A stretch of DNA of 64,000 nucleotides from Sutcliffiella cohnii (GTDB taxonomy: Bacteria; Bacillota; Bacilli; Bacillales; Bacillaceae_I). The stretch spans positions 1,108,501 through 1,172,500 of the forward strand of contig NZ_CP018866.1 in assembly GCF_002250055.1 (NCBI RefSeq). The letters are read 5' to 3'. The translations under genes and the position numbers were made by a program. Shown piece after piece: positions 62,788 to 64,000 of this stretch (position 1 is the first letter of the stretch; every line of letters starts with the position of its first letter). The notes beneath the pieces are model-generated. The model had not been told where the DNA came from, made no database searches, and saw nothing but the letters and a program-made list of their open reading frames with translations.

Positions 62788-64000
62788 TTATGAAGACTTA
62801 CTTAATTGAAAGTAGTAAGCTTTTATTGCGACCTCAATAGCAGATCGATTCGTTGGTTGTAAAAGATCCTTACCTAGTAATTGATGAATTTTTTCTAATC
62901 TATGATAAAGAGTTTGGCGTACAATAAACAATTGTTCTGCGGCTTCTTTCTTAGAACCGAGACAATCTAAATACGTCGAAAGAGTAAGAAGTAACTCACT
63001 CCCATTTTCTTTATCGTATTGAATTAATGGTCCAATGTATTGTTCAACAAATGCATCTAATTCTTTCCTATTTTCTAGCTGAAAGAAAAGATGATGAATA
63101 CCGATGTCTTCATAAAAAGGTGAGGTGATGATGTTAGTCTCCTGGAGCTTTATACTTTTCTTTGCATCAGAATACGAGTCTTTTAGTTTAGAAACATCGG
63201 TAATTAAACTACTAATCCCAAATTGTGCGTTATGTAATTTATTGGAAATGCTAGAAAAGATTTTTTTTGTTACTTGTAATAGTTTGTTTTTGTTGTCAGT
63301 TACAGACTCTTTTATTTGAGAAAAACAAATAATAACAATTTGATTTTTTCTTACCGAAATTATTGGTAAAAAATTGTGTTGAGAATAAAGGGTCCGGATC
63401 GAAAGGGATAATTGTAATTTCAGTTCCTCCCATTCATTGTCCGAGGAAATCGTCGTTTCGAAGTCTGTTTGAATAACGATTGTCCGGAATTGATACTCAT
63501 GTTTAAACTGATTTGGTAAAGAGAGAAGCGTCATTAATTCTTCAATTGGATAATTTTTACCTTGGATGCAACTTTGGACGACTTCATCTTCTTGATTTAG
63601 TTTTCTTTCCTCGATTGTTCGATTTCGTAATAAAATTTGTGCGATGGCAGATGCGCAACGATCTAAAACGGAAACGATAAATTCATTATCATCATCACAA
63701 TTTACTTCCACGCATATATGGCCCCATACTTGCCCTAACCCGATAGAAGGATAAATTAATATTTCCTCTTTTTCAATTGTTAATATCTCGGATTTTTTCA
63801 TCTGATGTAATTTATGATAGTTGGAACGTACCATCACTTCGAATGATTTAGACTCAGGTGGATAATGGAAGGATTGTTCCTCTTTTGTAATAAACATCAC
63901 CTTTTTTTGTAAGTAGTTTGATAACTTTTGCAATATTTTCAACGTACCATTATGAGTTAAAGATAAGTCAGTGAACTCTTTTGCAATCTCATTTAATTGG
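62788..64000 (-). CDS. PucR-family transcriptional regulator (5' end beyond the window)
   Basis: At least 404 aa; the frame remains open to the right edge (it reads LNEIAKEFTDLSLTHNGTLKILQKLSNYLQKKVMFI through the usual first start), so the gene is partial. The C-terminal PucR helix-turn-helix (LLLTLSTYLDCLGSKKEAAEQLFIVRQTLYHRLEKIHQLLG...SAIEVAIKAYYFQL) is clear; the middle region is the GGDEF-like/CdaR-type part, and the N-terminal purine-catabolism sensing domain lies beyond the window. PucR regulators control purine or amino-acid-derivative use, which fits the hydrolase and symporter genes on its 3' side. Confidence 0.87.
   Translation of the reverse strand, partial: QLNEIAKEFTDLSLTHNGTLKILQKLSNYLQKKVMFITKEEQSFHYPPESKSFEVMVRSNYHKLHQMKKSEILTIEKEEILIYPSIGLGQVWGHICVEVNCDDDNEFIVSVLDRCASAIAQILLRNRTIEERKLNQEDEVVQSCIQGKNYPIEELMTLLSLPNQFKHEYQFRTIVIQTDFETTISSDNEWEELKLQLSLSIRTLYSQHNFLPIISVRKNQIVIICFSQIKESVTDNKNKLLQVTKKIFSSISNKLHNAQFGISSLITDVSKLKDSYSDAKKSIKLQETNIITSPFYEDIGIHHLFFQLENRKELDAFVEQYIGPLIQYDKENGSELLLTLSTYLDCLGSKKEAAEQLFIVRQTLYHRLEKIHQLLGKDLLQPTNRSAIEVAIKAYYFQLSKSS

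Overview
The window is chromosomal DNA of a spore-forming, AT-rich member of the Bacillaceae. The evidence is a cortex-lytic enzyme almost certainly CwlJ, a MapB-type methionine aminopeptidase, a YwjA-type ABC exporter, a TcyABC-like transporter, strong Gram-positive Shine-Dalgarno sequences, TTG/GTG starts, and Bacillus-type SigD, CcpA (cre) and TPP-riboswitch signals. No tRNA, rRNA, CRISPR array or prophage was seen. One intact insertion sequence and three copies of a palindromic Bacillaceae-type repeat are present.

Layout. 0.1-9.6 kb: DbpA/YxiN helicase, two paralogous CBO0543-like membrane proteins, a DUF2935 protein, a TRM11-like methylase, a YcdB/YcdC-domain protein and two MFS exporters. 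9.7-19.6 kb: an SgrR-like regulator divergent from one exporter, a flavin monooxygenase, a BCCT osmolyte transporter, a chemoreceptor with a SigD promoter, peptidase E, AraC and MerR regulators (the latter with a 19-bp-spacer promoter) and a tyrosine phosphatase. 19.9-25.3 kb: TcyABC-like amino-acid importer, an unusual sigma factor, a VOC protein and YwjA. 25.3-27.1 kb: a 1.8-kb IS with 8-bp target duplication, inserted just upstream of ywjA. 27.2-30.4 kb: a DUF4358 lipoprotein/MBOAT/DHHW surface O-acetylation cluster. 30.5-37.8 kb: map, transporters, a sugar-dehydrogenase-like lipoprotein, an FAD monooxygenase, and tenA behind a TPP riboswitch with its own terminator.

37.8-40.4 kb holds a compact ECF41 module: FAD oxidoreductase, ECF41 sigma factor with its C-terminal regulatory domain, and a DoxX-like membrane protein, preceded by an exact match to the ECF41 promoter (TGTCACA-N16-CGTC). 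40.7-50.0 kb is a signalling island. It contains a PAS-PAS-GGDEF-EAL-PilZ protein, then an operon of a REC-PAS-GGDEF-EAL-LuxR regulator, a large hybrid histidine kinase (HAMP-GAF-HisKA-HATPase-REC-REC) and a CheR methyltransferase. The kinase/CheR pair resembles the RsbK/RsbM stress-sensing pair of the Bacillus cereus group, but here the partner is a cyclic-di-GMP/LuxR output protein instead of a PP2C phosphatase. This is the most promising candidate for an undescribed system.

50.5-56.5 kb: mqo with a candidate cre site, a 21-bp minisatellite, a DsbA/SpxH-like protein divergent from a TetR regulator, a secreted GH10-like hydrolase with a cre site, and cwlJ. 56.6-64.0 kb (all minus strand): a scavenging cluster of C45 acyltransferase/hydrolase, YtcJ-like amidohydrolase, sodium:solute symporter with DUF3311 partner, M20 carbamoylase-type hydrolase and a PucR regulator cut by the window end. 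Together these look like PucR-controlled uptake and hydrolysis of an N-substituted (acyl or carbamoyl) amino compound.

All functions are inferred from sequence reading; no database search was run.
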